A stretch of 64,000 nucleotides of DNA, taken from contig CAIIXF020000004.1 of the NCBI GenBank assembly GCA_903813345.2, forward strand, positions 15,323,196-15,387,195, read 5' to 3'. Both the position numbers and the translations under genes were made by a program. Shown here one piece after another: positions 46,169 to 57,221 of this stretch. The notes under the pieces were generated by a model. It did not search any database. It was given only the letters and a program-made list of their open reading frames with translations, and was not told where the DNA came from. How positions within the stretch are numbered: the stretch's first letter is position 1; each line of letters starts with the position of its first letter. This DNA comes from Owenia fusiformis (taxonomy: Eukaryota; Annelida; Polychaeta; Sabellida; Oweniidae).

Positions 46169-46579
46169 ACATTCGCCAGTGCACTTTACGATCTTGTTGA
46201 ACACTGTGCATACGATAAACCAGAGGAGGAAATCCGAGACCAGCTGGTGAGCGGAATGTTGGATTGTGGTTTGTCAGAGAAGTTGCAACTCGAGTCCATG
46301 AAAACTGATGAATTCAAATTGGAACTTGAACATGTGATTGCAAGAATGCGTCAAGCGGAACTTTGTAAAGAAACAAAACTGCAATGTGAATGTTGATTCA
46401 ATAAATGATGTTGATTCAGTATATGGTAAATCAAATCTACTGTCAGGAGGCCTAGCCTTCATAAGTCTCACTCAACTCAGTCCCAGTCAAAATCTAAGTC
46501 TCCCAGGTCTTCGTTACAGTCCCAGTCACAACCCCAGTCCAAGTCAAAGTCTAGTTATGTCCCAAGTGTAAAGAATCCA

Positions 46580-46690
46580 TGTCGTAACTGTGGTTATTCA
46601 GTCCACAAAACCAAAGATAATGTCTGTCCAGCATCTAAGTCAACTTGTAAAATTTGTAAAAGAAAAGGGCATTTCATGTCTGTTTGTCGT
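46580..46690 (+). other. Two zinc-knuckle-like Cys/His clusters
   Basis: CRNCGYSVHK..C followed by CKICKRKGHFMSVC, the second a clean C-x2-C-x4-H-x4-C retroviral-type knuckle, directly before the protease. Confidence 0.75.
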
Positions 46691-47968
46691 GCCCAGGTTG
46701 ACGAAGTAATTTACGTATCAGACTCTGACTGTTCTGAGTCCGACTATGTCAATGACGAAATCTTTTTCAGCGGTAATGTCGATGTTTCGTCGTGTACATC
46801 TAGTATTATTGATGACGTTCCGGAAATACCCGCGTGGAAAATTGAACTAGGTGTCAATGAGTCAAAAGTGTGTTTTAAGATTGATACCGGCGCGGATTGT
46901 ACAGTTATTTCGGAGAAAACTTACGAAAGTTTGCGCTCAAAGCCCAGTTTACGTCATGAAAAGGCTAAGTTTCAGTCTCCAGGAGGTAAGTTAGATGTTC
47001 TTGGATTTTTCTTAGCCAAAACAGTATACAATCATCATGAGTATAAGTACCCAGTCCATGTTGTCAAACAAAACACTGTCAGTTTGTTGGGTCGTTCAGT
47101 GTGTACCGCTATGAATCTAGTCAAGCGTGTCGAAGCGGTTGAAAGGGTGTTCGGTGATAGTGGCGTTATGAAAACTACACCAGTCAAAATAGAATTGACC
47201 CCGGATGCGCAACCATATTGTATTCCTGTTCCTCGTCGCGTTCCATTTCCTATTTTACCTCAAGTCAAGGAAAATTTGGATAAAATGGAGAAGATGGGTG
47301 TAATCCGTAGTATTAATGAGCCGACTGATTGGTGTGTGCCAATGATAAATGTTCGTAAACCGTCAGGCGCTATTCGGACATGTTGTGATCTCCGTAAACT
47401 TAATCAGAGTGTAAAACGCGAGAGTTTTCAACTTCCTACAATGCAAGATATGATGTTTAAGCTCAAAGATGCATGTGTGTTTTCAACCCTTGACTTGTCT
47501 AATTCATTCTGGCAGCTACCACTTGATAAAGAAAGTCAGGAGTTGACTACATTCATAACACCGTGGGGTCGTTATTGTTACTGTCGCGTTCCCTTCGGAA
47601 TAAATATCACTCCTGAGATTTTTCAATCACGTATGTCTGCACTCTTGTCACATCTAGAAGGTGTAGCTGTGTTTATGGATGACATCATTGTGTTTGGTCA
47701 GAATACTACAAGTCACGATAAAAATCTTCAGAAGGTGTTGAAGGTCATTGGTGACACAGGTCTTAGGCTAAACAAAGCCAAGTGTAAGTTCCGTAAGTCT
47801 GAACTCAAGTTTCTAGGGAATATAATCTCTGCAAAAGGCGTAAAGCCTGACCCCGAGAAAGTAGAGGCCATTTTGAACCATGAACCACCCAAGAATGTCA
47901 CTGAGTTAAGGCGTTTGTTGGGAATGATCAACTATCTTGGTGTCTATGTTCCCAAGTTATCTGATATA
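46676..47968 (+). pseudogene. Gypsy pol, protease and reverse transcriptase part
   Basis: Protease FKIDTGADCTVIS at the start; RT domain from about 47250 with LDLSNSFWQLPLD, YCRVPFGI and the catalytic box VFMDDIIVF. It is open without a stop up to the insertion at 47969, after which the frame runs into the foreign TIR and stops at 48001. RNase H follows on the other side of the insert. Confidence 0.88.
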
Positions 47969-49679
47969 CACTCTCCCATGTATACCGTTCCGTATTTGTG
48001 ATCGTGATGACATTAATACGGAATAAATCATACCATTTCATGAAAAATGGTGACCTTGTCCTACGGAAATTGAGATTATGTTTCACAGCAAGTTCGCACG
48101 GCGATACTGTAAAGCACATGCTCTGGGGAATGGATTCTACTTTCTATAGACACCAAACACATCTCTGTCCATAGAATAATAAAAAAGCCTTAGGGCCCCA
48201 ACCTCCTTTGTTTACATTAAGAAAAACGTGAAAAAAAGACAAAAGTTGTCATAATTTTTTAAATCTTAATCTGTTGAAACCGATTTCACTTGCTAGCGAC
48301 AGATACTTTCGTCTTTCACGAACCGAACATGTCAGTTTGGTTCGTAATGTCTCCAAATAAACGATTTCAACATTTTGAAAAACTCTATGCTAGTCCACGT
48401 GTTAATACGGAATGGGTAAACGGTTTCCAAGTGTTAATACGGAATGGGTGTTAAATCGTATACATTCCCGGGGAAATCATAATTTCCATAAACCTTGCAA
48501 TGATAATTGTTCTGATAGCTTATTGATGGACATTGGACAGTATCTTATTGCATGCAAATGGCACATTAATCGACGGCGTCAACACGTGTGTCAATCGCAA
48601 GGATTGAATGTACATTATTTTATCGACGGCTTTAACGACCGTCAACACCAGGTATTGGTTGTTCATAAACATTTTCATTCTTTTTTATTATTGTATGTAA
48701 CAAATAATTTCATCCCTTTATGTAACATTCATGTGGGGACGCGAACTGCTTGGCTTGAAACACAATAAAATCTTGAATCTTGTATTACATGTAACCACAC
48801 CAATTCTTGTGGATATAAAAACATGATAATAAAAGCACCAACAAACATCTGAGTGATTTGTTTACCGAGTTTGACCCAGTTCACCATACGTTAATCCTGT
48901 TAATTAGCTGTACTAAGTTTATAATCCCAAATTAATCACGCGCTCCTTATCAATCCCCTTAATTATTTACCATGAAGTGTTAACTATCCCACACCGCAAC
49001 GCCCAAAGAACTGCGCGTACACAGATGAGGTATGTTATTTTACGTCTATTTTCAATTCTTATAAGGATACCAAATCATGTAGGCTAGTCAGGCAAACCTT
49101 TTTTCGTAGCGGTTATCATACTTTCATCAAAAACCTGAACCCGCTTTTCAAGATGCCTCGACCTCGTAAGAAGAAGAAATTGGGATTGACTTTGGGGAAA
49201 AGGAGGAGGAAACGGTCTTCTACAGTTAAAACTGATGGACACTACTAATTATTTTAATCTTCATTTCATTCACGAGTGCACCGTTTCGTTCATTGAGCTT
49301 ACTTATTGAGTCGACCAATTCCGTATTAACACGTGGACTAGCATCGAGTTTTTTAAAATGTTGAAATCGGTTTCAAAAGTTTAAGATTTAAAAAGTTATG
49401 ACAACATTTGTCATTTTTTCACGTTTTTGTAAATGTAAACAAAGGAGGTTGGGACCCTAAGGCTTTTTTATTATTTTATCGACAGAGATGTGATTGGTGT
49501 CTATAGAAAGTAGAATCAATTCCCCAGAGCATGTGCTATAGTATCGCCATGCGAACTTGCTGTGAAACATAATCTCAATTTTCGTAGGACAAGGTCACCA
49601 TTTTTCATGAAATGGTATGTATTATTCCGTATGAATGTCATCACGATCACAAATACGGAACGGTATACATGGGAGAGTG
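47969..49679. mobile_element. 1.7-kb element with ~350-bp TIRs in pol
   Basis: Ends CACTCTCCCATGTATACCG and complement. Left arm to about 48416, including an ~80-bp extra stretch near 48292-48370; right arm from about 49321. Duplication TATA (47965-47968, 49680-49683); only a 4-bp duplication keeps pol in frame. Arms are rich in 'taatacggaat'. The ~900-bp centre has a 31-aa basic frame (49153-49248) and a 118-aa frame of unknown worth (48412-48768). Confidence 0.8.
49153..49248 (+). CDS. Small highly basic peptide in the long-TIR element
   Basis: 31 residues, ATG to TAA, starting MPRPRKKKKLGLTLG and continuing KRRRKRSSTV; 14 of 31 residues are Lys/Arg. It looks like a nucleic-acid-binding or nuclear/nucleolar peptide, such as those of small DNA viruses or large virus-like transposons. 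In AT-rich DNA such a run of basic codons is not expected by chance but is possible. No family assigned. Confidence 0.35.
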   Translation: MPRPRKKKKLGLTLGKRRRKRSSTVKTDGHY

Positions 49680-49683
49680 TATA

Positions 49684-50238
49684 TGTCAACCGTTGAACAT
49701 GTTACTCAAGTCTGATTCAGAGTTTGTGTGGGGGTCATCTCAAGAATTGTCATTCAAGCTAGTCAAGGAGAAGTTGTCAAGTGCTCCAGTTCTCGCTTAT
49801 TATGATCCTCTAAAGAAAACTTTTGTGAGTTCAGATGCATCTAGTTATGCAATTGGTGGTGCCTTGTGGCAACTCCATGATCAAAATCAGTGGAAACCAG
49901 TAGCGTTCTGTCACAGATCGCTATCTGACAGTGAAACAAGATACGCTCAGATTGAGAAGGAATGTCTTGGTATTACATGGTCTTGCGAAAAGTTTGGTCG
50001 TTATCTCACTGGAATGAAGAATGTCATAGTCCAGACTAATCACAAGCGTCTTATAAGTCTCATAAATTCCAAGGATCTTGACCTAGCCCCAGTTAGGTGT
50101 CAGCGTCTTCTTCTCAGTCTCATGCGTTTCAATATAAAGGCTGTCTATGTTCCAGGTAAATCTCTGGTAGTCGCTGATTCATTGTCAAGAGCTTCATATA
50201 TTCCAAATTCCATGTCAAGTCAAAATGTAACAGGAAAC
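49684..50238 (+). pseudogene. Gypsy pol, RNase H part
   Basis: PLNMLLKSDSEFVW links from RT; RNase H shows SDASSYAIGGAL (first Asp), AQIEKECLGI (Glu) and VVADSLSRA (last Asp). The usual TDH motif reads QTNH, so that Asp is Asn. Cut by the element at 50239. Confidence 0.85.
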
Positions 50239-51347
50239 CAGGGGCGTAGGAAGGTGTAAATTCAATACTACGCCAAAAATATGAAACAATTGTGTCAAAC
50301 CTTCTGCTAGATCAAAACGCCTATTTTATGCTCGTAAAACGTCATTTTATGGCAATACCTTTCTAATGTGCTTAAAATGTTCGAATGTTTTTCATCATAC
50401 AGTGAAACTTGTATATCTGAACACCTCTTTAATCTGAACAGCCCTCAAGGTAAACACTTTCTCTGTCCCAATTTTGTGATCTCCCATTGACTCACATGTT
50501 AATAAACCCTTAAAATGTGAACATCTCCTAATTTGAACACCTTTGACTGGTTCCAGATATGTTTGAATTTGCGAATTATACAGGTTTTACTGTATAAAAT
50601 CACCATGGAAAGCCGATCTTTTAAATCTCGACATAACTCATTCTTACTTTTCTCATGTAAATGCTAATTTTCTCAAGGGATATAGAGTAGACGACCAGAT
50701 AACAATGAGAGATTTTGGATTTTTTTGAATATTGAATTTAGATACATATTTTCCATCGTGTATCGTGCAATGGGACAATACAAATTCAAGAAACTAGTAT
50801 GATTAATCGATTTAAAGAAACATATTCGTGATCAATGATACAATTAACCCTAATGTTTGCAACCTTTTTATAACACCAATTCGCAACACCAAATGACCCC
50901 CTCATCCACAAAGGTCAAATCGAGGTCAATGTGACTAGGGGGGGGGGGGGGGTGCCAAAAATGCTATATTTCCGAAAATAATAATCTATTATCTTGCAAA
51001 TGAAATAAAAATCCAGATATAAGCTTTTCTAGAACTGAAGTTATGTACTTTCAAAGATAGCAGGTATTGCCAAAACTCATTGAAATCAAGTTATACCGAT
51101 TTTATCTGTGGCCCAGGCTAGAAAAATAACAGAGGCACAAAAACCTTGCAAAAGAGTACTTTTGAGGATATCATGTGGTATTAAAAATAATATTTCTTAA
51201 GACTTGTGTGCTCGAGATAAGTTTTAAAATTTATGCACAATGAGAAAATATGACTAAAGAACATAGGAAAAATAAAAAGCATTTTTTTATTCTCACTTTT
51301 CAACAATACGCACTGGCGTTTTGGCGTACATTGTTCCTACGCCACTG
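50239..51347. mobile_element. CAGGGGCGTAGG hAT5-like element in pol
   Basis: Ends CAGGGGCGTAGGAA and TTCCTACGCCACTG, 5-bp duplication GAAAC (50234-50238, 51348-51352); the pol frame continues exactly across. Contains the mariner-type MITE at 50400-50592 and a long G run near 50938-50951. Confidence 0.85.
50400..50592. mobile_element. Mariner/pogo-like MITE, copy 2
   Basis: TA-flanked, ends CAGTGAAACTTG and CAGGTTTTACTG, shorter relative of 18476-18790. Youngest layer of the nest. Confidence 0.7.
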
Positions 51348-51352
51348 GAAAC

Positions 51353-52801
51353 GAGCTAGAGAATGAAGTCTCCGCTTTTGTTGACTCTGTCATAGAATGT
51401 GAACCAATGTCAAGTGGAAAGTTAGATCAAATTAGAGAAGCTACTTTGTCAGATGACACACTGCAACTTGTACAGCAGTATGTAGTCAATGGTTGGTCAA
51501 GTGGTGTCTCTAGTGTCAAAATACCAGCCAAAGAATACTTCCAGTATCGAGAATCTCTCAGTTTTTCTCATGGTTTGTTACTCTTAGGTAGTCGTATCGT
51601 AATTCCTGAGTGCATGCGTACCGAGATTCTAGAAACAATACACGAAGGTCACATGGGAATTCAGAAATACCGGGAACGTGCGCGAATTTCGGTGTGGTGG
51701 CCTGGTATAAATGCTCAAATTGCAACTTTAGTAAAATCTTGCCCAGAATGTCAGGTTGAGAGGCCAAAGCAAAGAAAAGAACCATTGGTCCCAACTCCGT
51801 TGCCTGATAGACCGTGGATTAAAATCGCGTGTGATTTGTGTGATTCCACCGGTAAGCAACATCTCACTGTTGACTATTTTTCGCGATTCATCGAAATACA
51901 GCAATTATCGCGAACAACAACACTGGAAATAATCAATAAGCTAAAGGCTTTATTCGCTCGTCACGGAATATGCGAGGTGTTGGTTTCCGACAATGGACCT
52001 CAGTTTTCATCTCGCGAGTTTAAATTATTTTGTGACAAGTATGACATTAAACATGTGACTAGTAGCCCTCTATTTCCATCTGCAAATGGTGAAGCAGAAA
52101 GGGCTGTACAGACTGCCAAACAGATGCTAAAGCAAACAGAACCATGGTTAGCCTTATTAAGCTATCATAGTACCCCTATTGGTCCTACTAAAACCCCTCC
52201 CGCCAAGTTGCTCATGGGACGTAATCTGAAGACCAATCTCCCTACTATACCTGCTAATTTGGAGCCTAATTGGCCTGATAAAACTAAGGTTCAGCTTTCA
52301 GACAGTAGAGCCAAGGCAAATTATGCCAAATTCTATAATAAGCATCATGCTACAAAACCACGAGTGCAATTGAATGGTGGTGATTATGTCAGAATCAAAA
52401 GTGATACCGATAAGAAGTGGAGTGACCCAGGTGTGGTTATATCTAAAGTGCCAAATTCTGAGAATCGATCATATTTGGTGCAAAAAGGATCAGCAATATA
52501 TAGGCGTAACCGTCGACATCTCCAGAAAACTTCACAAAGCCCTCTATTGCCTGAGGAGGACACTAATGATCTATATAATAGACAAATACTACCCGATAAT
52601 ACAGTGCATGTTAAACCGAACAATGACAATGTGGTGCTTGGTGATCATTCCCCTGTCAGATCATCTGCTCATTCATCTCCGATGAAATCAACACAAAAAC
52701 CAACTATGACATTAACTCCTAATAAGGGAGAAGGTAGTGCATTGCTAAGAAGAAGCACCCGATGTGTTAAAAAGCCAGAGAGGCTTATTGAGAAGTTATA
52801 A
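51353..52801 (+). pseudogene. Gypsy pol, integrase part
   Basis: HEGHMGIQKYRER..CPECQ is the H2C2 zinc-binding domain; the DDE core has IACDLCD, VSDNGPQFSS and NGEAERAVQTAK with all three acidic residues. A basic, Ser/Pro-rich tail follows and the stop is at 52799-52801. The domain itself is uninterrupted although it is cut off from the rest of pol. Confidence 0.9.
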
Positions 52802-52925
52802 ACATTTTGAAGATATGAACATTACGAAGTTCTGAACATTTTGAAGTTATGAACATTATGAAGTTATGAACATTTTGATGTCATGAACATTCTGATGTCA
52901 TGAACATTCTGATGTCATGAAGTTT
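52800..52925. repeat. Short tandem repeat 'gaagttatgaacatttt'
   Basis: Six or seven ~17-19-bp units drifting to 'gatgtcatgaacattct', directly after the integrase stop. Confidence 0.8.
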
Positions 52926-53254
52926 CTCAAGTTTTATATAAGAACATAGTTAAGTAAAAACCTACTCTAGTAGCACACGTAACAGTTACATGACAGTATA
53001 GGACATTTAATGGTGATATTGTGTTTTTCCATTCAGTGTCAAATGATGCACTTATTTTCTGTGTGATATATCAGTGTTCAATTCTGTTCTATTCTCAATG
53101 CATATCTCACAAGTTTGTGAGTTCAGTCTCAGATGATTTAGTCATCCAATGATGTTATCATTTCCATTGTATAGTATAAAGGTTTCAGAATTTGTAACCA
53201 TTGCATACTGCACAAATGTGTTTTACAATTGGAATATTGTTTTCGTCAGTTTTC

Positions 53255-53310
53255 TTCTTCTGCTTCTGCTTCTGCTTCTGCTTCTGCTTCTGCTTCTGCT
53301 TCTTCTTCTA
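53255..53310. repeat. (cttctg)n microsatellite
   Basis: About eight hexamer copies with 'cttctt' at both ends. Confidence 0.9.
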
Positions 53311-53399
53311 AACCAGTTTTCTCAATAACCATAAGGTCTTCAGTAAAGTCAATCATTTAGTAGGTAGTATTTTGTCACTTTTTTCGATTTTCTCGGTCG

Positions 53400-54765
53400 T
53401 CCTTCAATATTTTCGATCCGGGTTTTTTTCATTGTGTTCCTCATAAAAAAGTAGGAAATCTAGGATCGATTTAGTTTTTTGATATCTCAAACCGATTTCG
53501 AGATATCAGTGTCCGAAAACGAGGTCCAAAAAAAATTCTCCGAATCAAATATCTAGGATATTAGTCTTATAGGATATTTTCTCAGGATTCCGAATCTGAA
53601 AACCTAATTCGGATCGGACTTCCGGTTCGGAAGTTATGGCGTTTTGAAAGCTCAAAAATCGCTAAATTTGGTGCCCATGTTAAGTCAATGGGAAAAAAAA
53701 AATTTTGAAGTGAAAAATACGAAATATAGACGAGTTCAGCTAAATATAATGAAAGCTTTTAAAAGAAGGGGACATCAAAAGCAATCTAGCTTCAAAATTT
53801 GGACACCAAAATGCCTAGGTCAAAATCTAGGTCAAATTCAAAGTTTTTCCTTATTTTTGCCATTCTGACACTACAGATTAATTATATTCTTCGAAATTTT
53901 GTATACATGTAGCCAAGAGTGCGCTAATAGTGTTAGCCTTATGCCGTCAGAAAGTATTTTGCCCCACTTTTGAGATATGGTGTCCGAAAAGTAGGTCAAA
54001 ATAAAAAATTCTCCAAATTTAACGTGTGAGTTATGAACTAAGTATAGAATTTTCTCAGGAATCCGAATCTGCAAACCATATTTCGATCCGACTACCAGTC
54101 CGGAAGTTATGACATTTTGAAAGCTCAAAAATCGCTAAATTTGGTGCCCCATGTTATGTCAATGGGAAAAAAGATTTTTTGAAGTGTAAAATACGAAATA
54201 TAGACTAAGTACAGCTTAAAATAATGAAAGCCTATGAAAGAAGGGAACCTCGAAGGCTACCTAACTTCAAAATTTGGACACCAAAATCCCTAGGTCAAAA
54301 TCTAGGTCAAATTCATAGTTTATCCTTATTTTTGCGATTCTGACACTACACTTTAATTATATTCCTCGAAATTGTGTATACATGTAGCCAAGAGTGTGCT
54401 TATAGCGTTAGCCTTTTGCCGTCAGAAAGTATTTTGACCCACTTTTGAGATACGGTGTCCGAAAAGTAGGTCAAAATAAAAAAATCTCCAAATTTAACGT
54501 TTGAGTTATGAATTAAGAATATAATTTTTTTCAGAAAACCCGTATCTGCAAACCAAATTTCGATTCGACTTCCGGTTCCGAAGTTATCGCGTGTCCGAAA
54601 AGTAGGTCAAAATAAAGAATTCGCCAAATTTAACGTATGAGTTATGAATTAGGGGTAGAATTTTGTCAGGAATCCGAAACTGCAAATGAAATTTCGATCT
54701 GACTTCCGGCTCGGAAGTTATGGCGTTTTGAAATTTCAAGAAAAATCAATCTGATGGTATCCTGA
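53400..54765. repeat. Tandem ~475-bp repeat, two full copies and partials
   Basis: 'cggaagttatggcgttttga', 'aaatcgctaaatttggtgcc', 'aatttggacaccaaaat', 'ctaggtcaaaatctaggtca' at about 53630 and again near 54105; partial units at 54540 and 54710. Inside the 3' non-coding part of the Gypsy element. Confidence 0.8.
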
Positions 54766-54799
54766 TAGAAAGTCAAGAGTAGAGAAGAAAATATTGAAA

Positions 54800-54980
54800 A
54801 ATGCATCCATCCTTCCTTTCTGATCCTATCCTATCCTTCCTATCTACCCTTGCTTCGTATCCTCTCCTTCCTATCCTTCCTTTTCTATCCTTCTTTCCTA
54901 TTCTATCCTATCATTCCTTTCTATTTTATCCTATCCTTCCTTCCTTTTTCATCCATCCATCCATCCATCCATCCATCTTT
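54800..54980. repeat. Pyrimidine-rich (tatcc/ttcc/atcc)n tract
   Basis: Low-complexity C/T sequence ending in six or seven perfect 'atcc' repeats. The open frame through it is an artefact. Confidence 0.9.
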
Positions 54981-55374
54981 TGCTGGATGACTTAGCTTAT
55001 TTTGGATGACTTGGCTTATTCTGGATGACTCGGCTAAAAAAGGTCTAGATCTTGAGTCTGAAATTGAACTCGTTCAATTTCCAAAATCTAGTTAAAGCTA
55101 ACTCCAAGATTCACAGTAAAATCATTTATTTTCTGTATTTTAACATTGAAATGTTTCACATGTGTGAGTTTACATGTCAGCATTAAAGCATGCTGTAGTT
55201 ATCCATGCTGTTTTCATCAGAGTAACAATTTATCATAAATAAGTGTTTTCACGATTTTATTGTTCCCACTATATGACATGTTGTAAGTAAAATGTCAAGT
55301 TATAGTTTAAGTCACTTAGACATAAGATATTTTAATGTTTCAACACATATGTCTTTTAAACTTAAAAGGGGAGA

Positions 55375-55558
55375 TGTCATATTATGTATTATTATAATAT
55401 AATGATTTCGTTTTCGTTTGCCATCGAAATCAGTCTCGAGTTTGTAAGACAGTGAAAACTCTATGCTTTCCGGTTTAGGCTGATGTAATAAACAGAAATT
55501 GAAACTTCATCTTATATCTGTTGTTATAACATTCTACAAGGCCCATCCGAGCATCATA
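55375..55558 (+). repeat. 3' LTR
   Basis: Same 184 bp as the 5' LTR with two C/T differences; preceded by AAAAGGGGAGA and followed by the target duplication CCAGT. Confidence 0.93.
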
Positions 55559-56299
55559 CCAGTCACATTTGTCGCACGGAGGCCATGCGTCGACCGCAGA
55601 TCAATTAAATCAGTGTATTTCTGCGGCGAGCGTAGGAAAACTACGCTCGCCTTGCGGCCTCCGTACGGCGTATCCAGTTTTTTACAGGCCGCAGGGTCGC
55701 CGTAGAAATTATAACTCGGAGTTATAATATTGGTTCATTTCTGAGGTCCCCGTAGAAATCAACTGGCTCAACAAGATTGAATCATTATTTGTCAATGTTT
55801 CACGATCACTTTTCATTTGATATTACATCCTAGCACTTTGAATTACATTTATAAATTGTCCTGATGTAAATAAAATGAAAAAAACTATTATTCATCAATA
55901 GAAATTCAAAAGTCACATTTCCCACGGCAGCCGCACGGTGAATTTTAAATTTCTGTTGATAAATAATACTTTTTTCATTTTATTTACATCGGGACAACTT
56001 TTAAATGATATTCATAGTGCTAGGATGTAATATCAAATGAAAAGTGATCGTGAAACATTGACAAATAATGATTCAATCTTGTTGAGTCAGTTGATTTGTA
56101 TGGGGACCTCAGAAATGAACAAATATTATAACTCCGAGTTATAATTTTTACGCCTTCCCTGCGGCCTGTAAAAATCTGCATACGCCGTACGGAGGCCGCA
56201 AGGCGAGCGTAGTTTTCCTACGCTCGCCGCAGAAATTCACCGATTTAATTGATCTGCGGTCGACTTGCGGCCGCCGTGCGACAAATGTGACTGGGGTTT

Positions 56300-57221
56300 A
56301 ACTCTACTGAGGCTGGGCCAACGACCAAACTCAAGTGAGTGAATGTTTTCCATATATGGAAGTTACACAATACAAAACAACATTGAACATACGCCATAAA
56401 AAGCTAAAAACTGGTTTGAAACAAAAAACAGTGAAAAGGTAAGGCATGGCAAACAAAAGGATTAAAACATTTGGCACTGGTACAATAGTTACCTAGGGAC
56501 CTAGGTTAAAAAATGGGAATGGGGACATTGGGAGGAGGCCAAAACAGCTTTGTATCATAGCTGAAATTGCAGGAACAAAACCTTTTTTACCTAATATAAT
56601 AGTTCCCAGGATTTTTTCCTTTCATATAACAATTTGTCATCTTCAATTGCTAACTCATATGAATCTTTTATTGTTATAGGGGGCACCATACACCTTTCAG
56701 TGGTGTCTCGCTCCCTTCATCATCTTTGTATTGTTGTATGCATATATGTTTAATAAATTGAAAATTGAAAAATTGTTATATTGAGAATAAGTGAAATATC
56801 TGAGGATTGATCAATATGAAAAGTGAGAATTATAAAAATATGAAAATGGCCATGTTACACATGGTATTACAAATGATCAATTTTATGTAAAAAACTTGCT
56901 ATCATATTATCGTCCATAGATTCTAGTTTATGCACATACAAATTTGAGTTAATATGATAGGTGTTTAAGAACTTTTTGAACTTTTAGATGGTTCTGTTTT
57001 TGGCCAATTGGGGTCACCCCGTATATTTTTTAAAATCCAGTTGGAAATACTCCAAAGGGATTATTAAGTGAACCTTTCAAACGTAAATGCTTTTTGGCAC
57101 AAGATGGGCTTAGGCAAACCACATCGATCAATTGCATTTGGGCATAAGTCATCTATCAGTTTAACTGGCCAGTCAGAAATTTATCAGCAAGAAAACGCCT
57201 AGCACGGACAGACAATCCAGG
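56300..57221. other. Upstream region of the secreted-protein gene
   Basis: No coding. A TATA-like box is not obvious. The only remarkable item is the proximity of the CCCCAGTCAC palindromic MITE. Confidence 0.35.

Larger units (their letters stand above)
43972..46570 (+). pseudogene. Gypsy gag, interrupted twice and frame-disturbed
   Basis: Starts MATGSWIPPPSCF at 43972 and is interrupted at 44081 by a CAGGGGCGGAT element and at 45013 by an 8-bp-duplication element. It resumes after 46176 (LYDLVEHCAYDK, LSEKLQL typical of Gypsy gag). Past the second insert the frame is off by one base relative to the upstream part. Between about 46394 and 46440 the frame shared by gag and pol holds several stops while the neighbouring frame is open (DSINDVDSVYGK). 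A Ser/Gln-rich linker follows. Not functional as it stands. Confidence 0.8.
43708..55558 (+). mobile_element. Ty3/Gypsy (Metaviridae) LTR retrotransposon, heavily nested
   Basis: 184-bp LTRs (43708-43891 and 55375-55558) flanked by the 5-bp duplication CCAGT (43703-43707, 55559-55563). A primer-binding-site-like TGGTGTCAG follows the 5' LTR at once and a polypurine tract AAAAGGGGAGA precedes the 3' LTR. Order gag, CCHC knuckles, protease, RT, RNase H, integrase is Gypsy-type. Four later insertions interrupt it (44081-44771, 45013-46168, 47969-49679, 50239-51347), so it cannot make its proteins. It shows no env-like frame. Confidence 0.93.
43701..56299. mobile_element. Palindromic MITE split by the Gypsy element
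   Basis: Ends CCCCAGT (43701-43707) continuing at 55564 with CACATTTGTCGCACGG, and the complement ...CCGTGCGACAAATGTGACTGGGG at 56277-56299. Without the Gypsy insert it is ~740 bp with two ~350-bp arms. Arm landmarks: 'cgaccgcagatcaatt', 'gcgagcgtaggaaaactacgc', 'ttataactcggagttata'. No coding. Confidence 0.8.

Noticed and set aside
48412-48768. 118-aa frame in the long-TIR element
   Set aside because: Begins in the TIR-like 'taatacggaatggg' repeat and shows no recognisable domain or codon bias. Kept only as a remark in the element entry.
54801-54995. 64-aa Pro/Leu/Phe-rich frame
   Set aside because: Low-complexity pyrimidine tract, not a gene.
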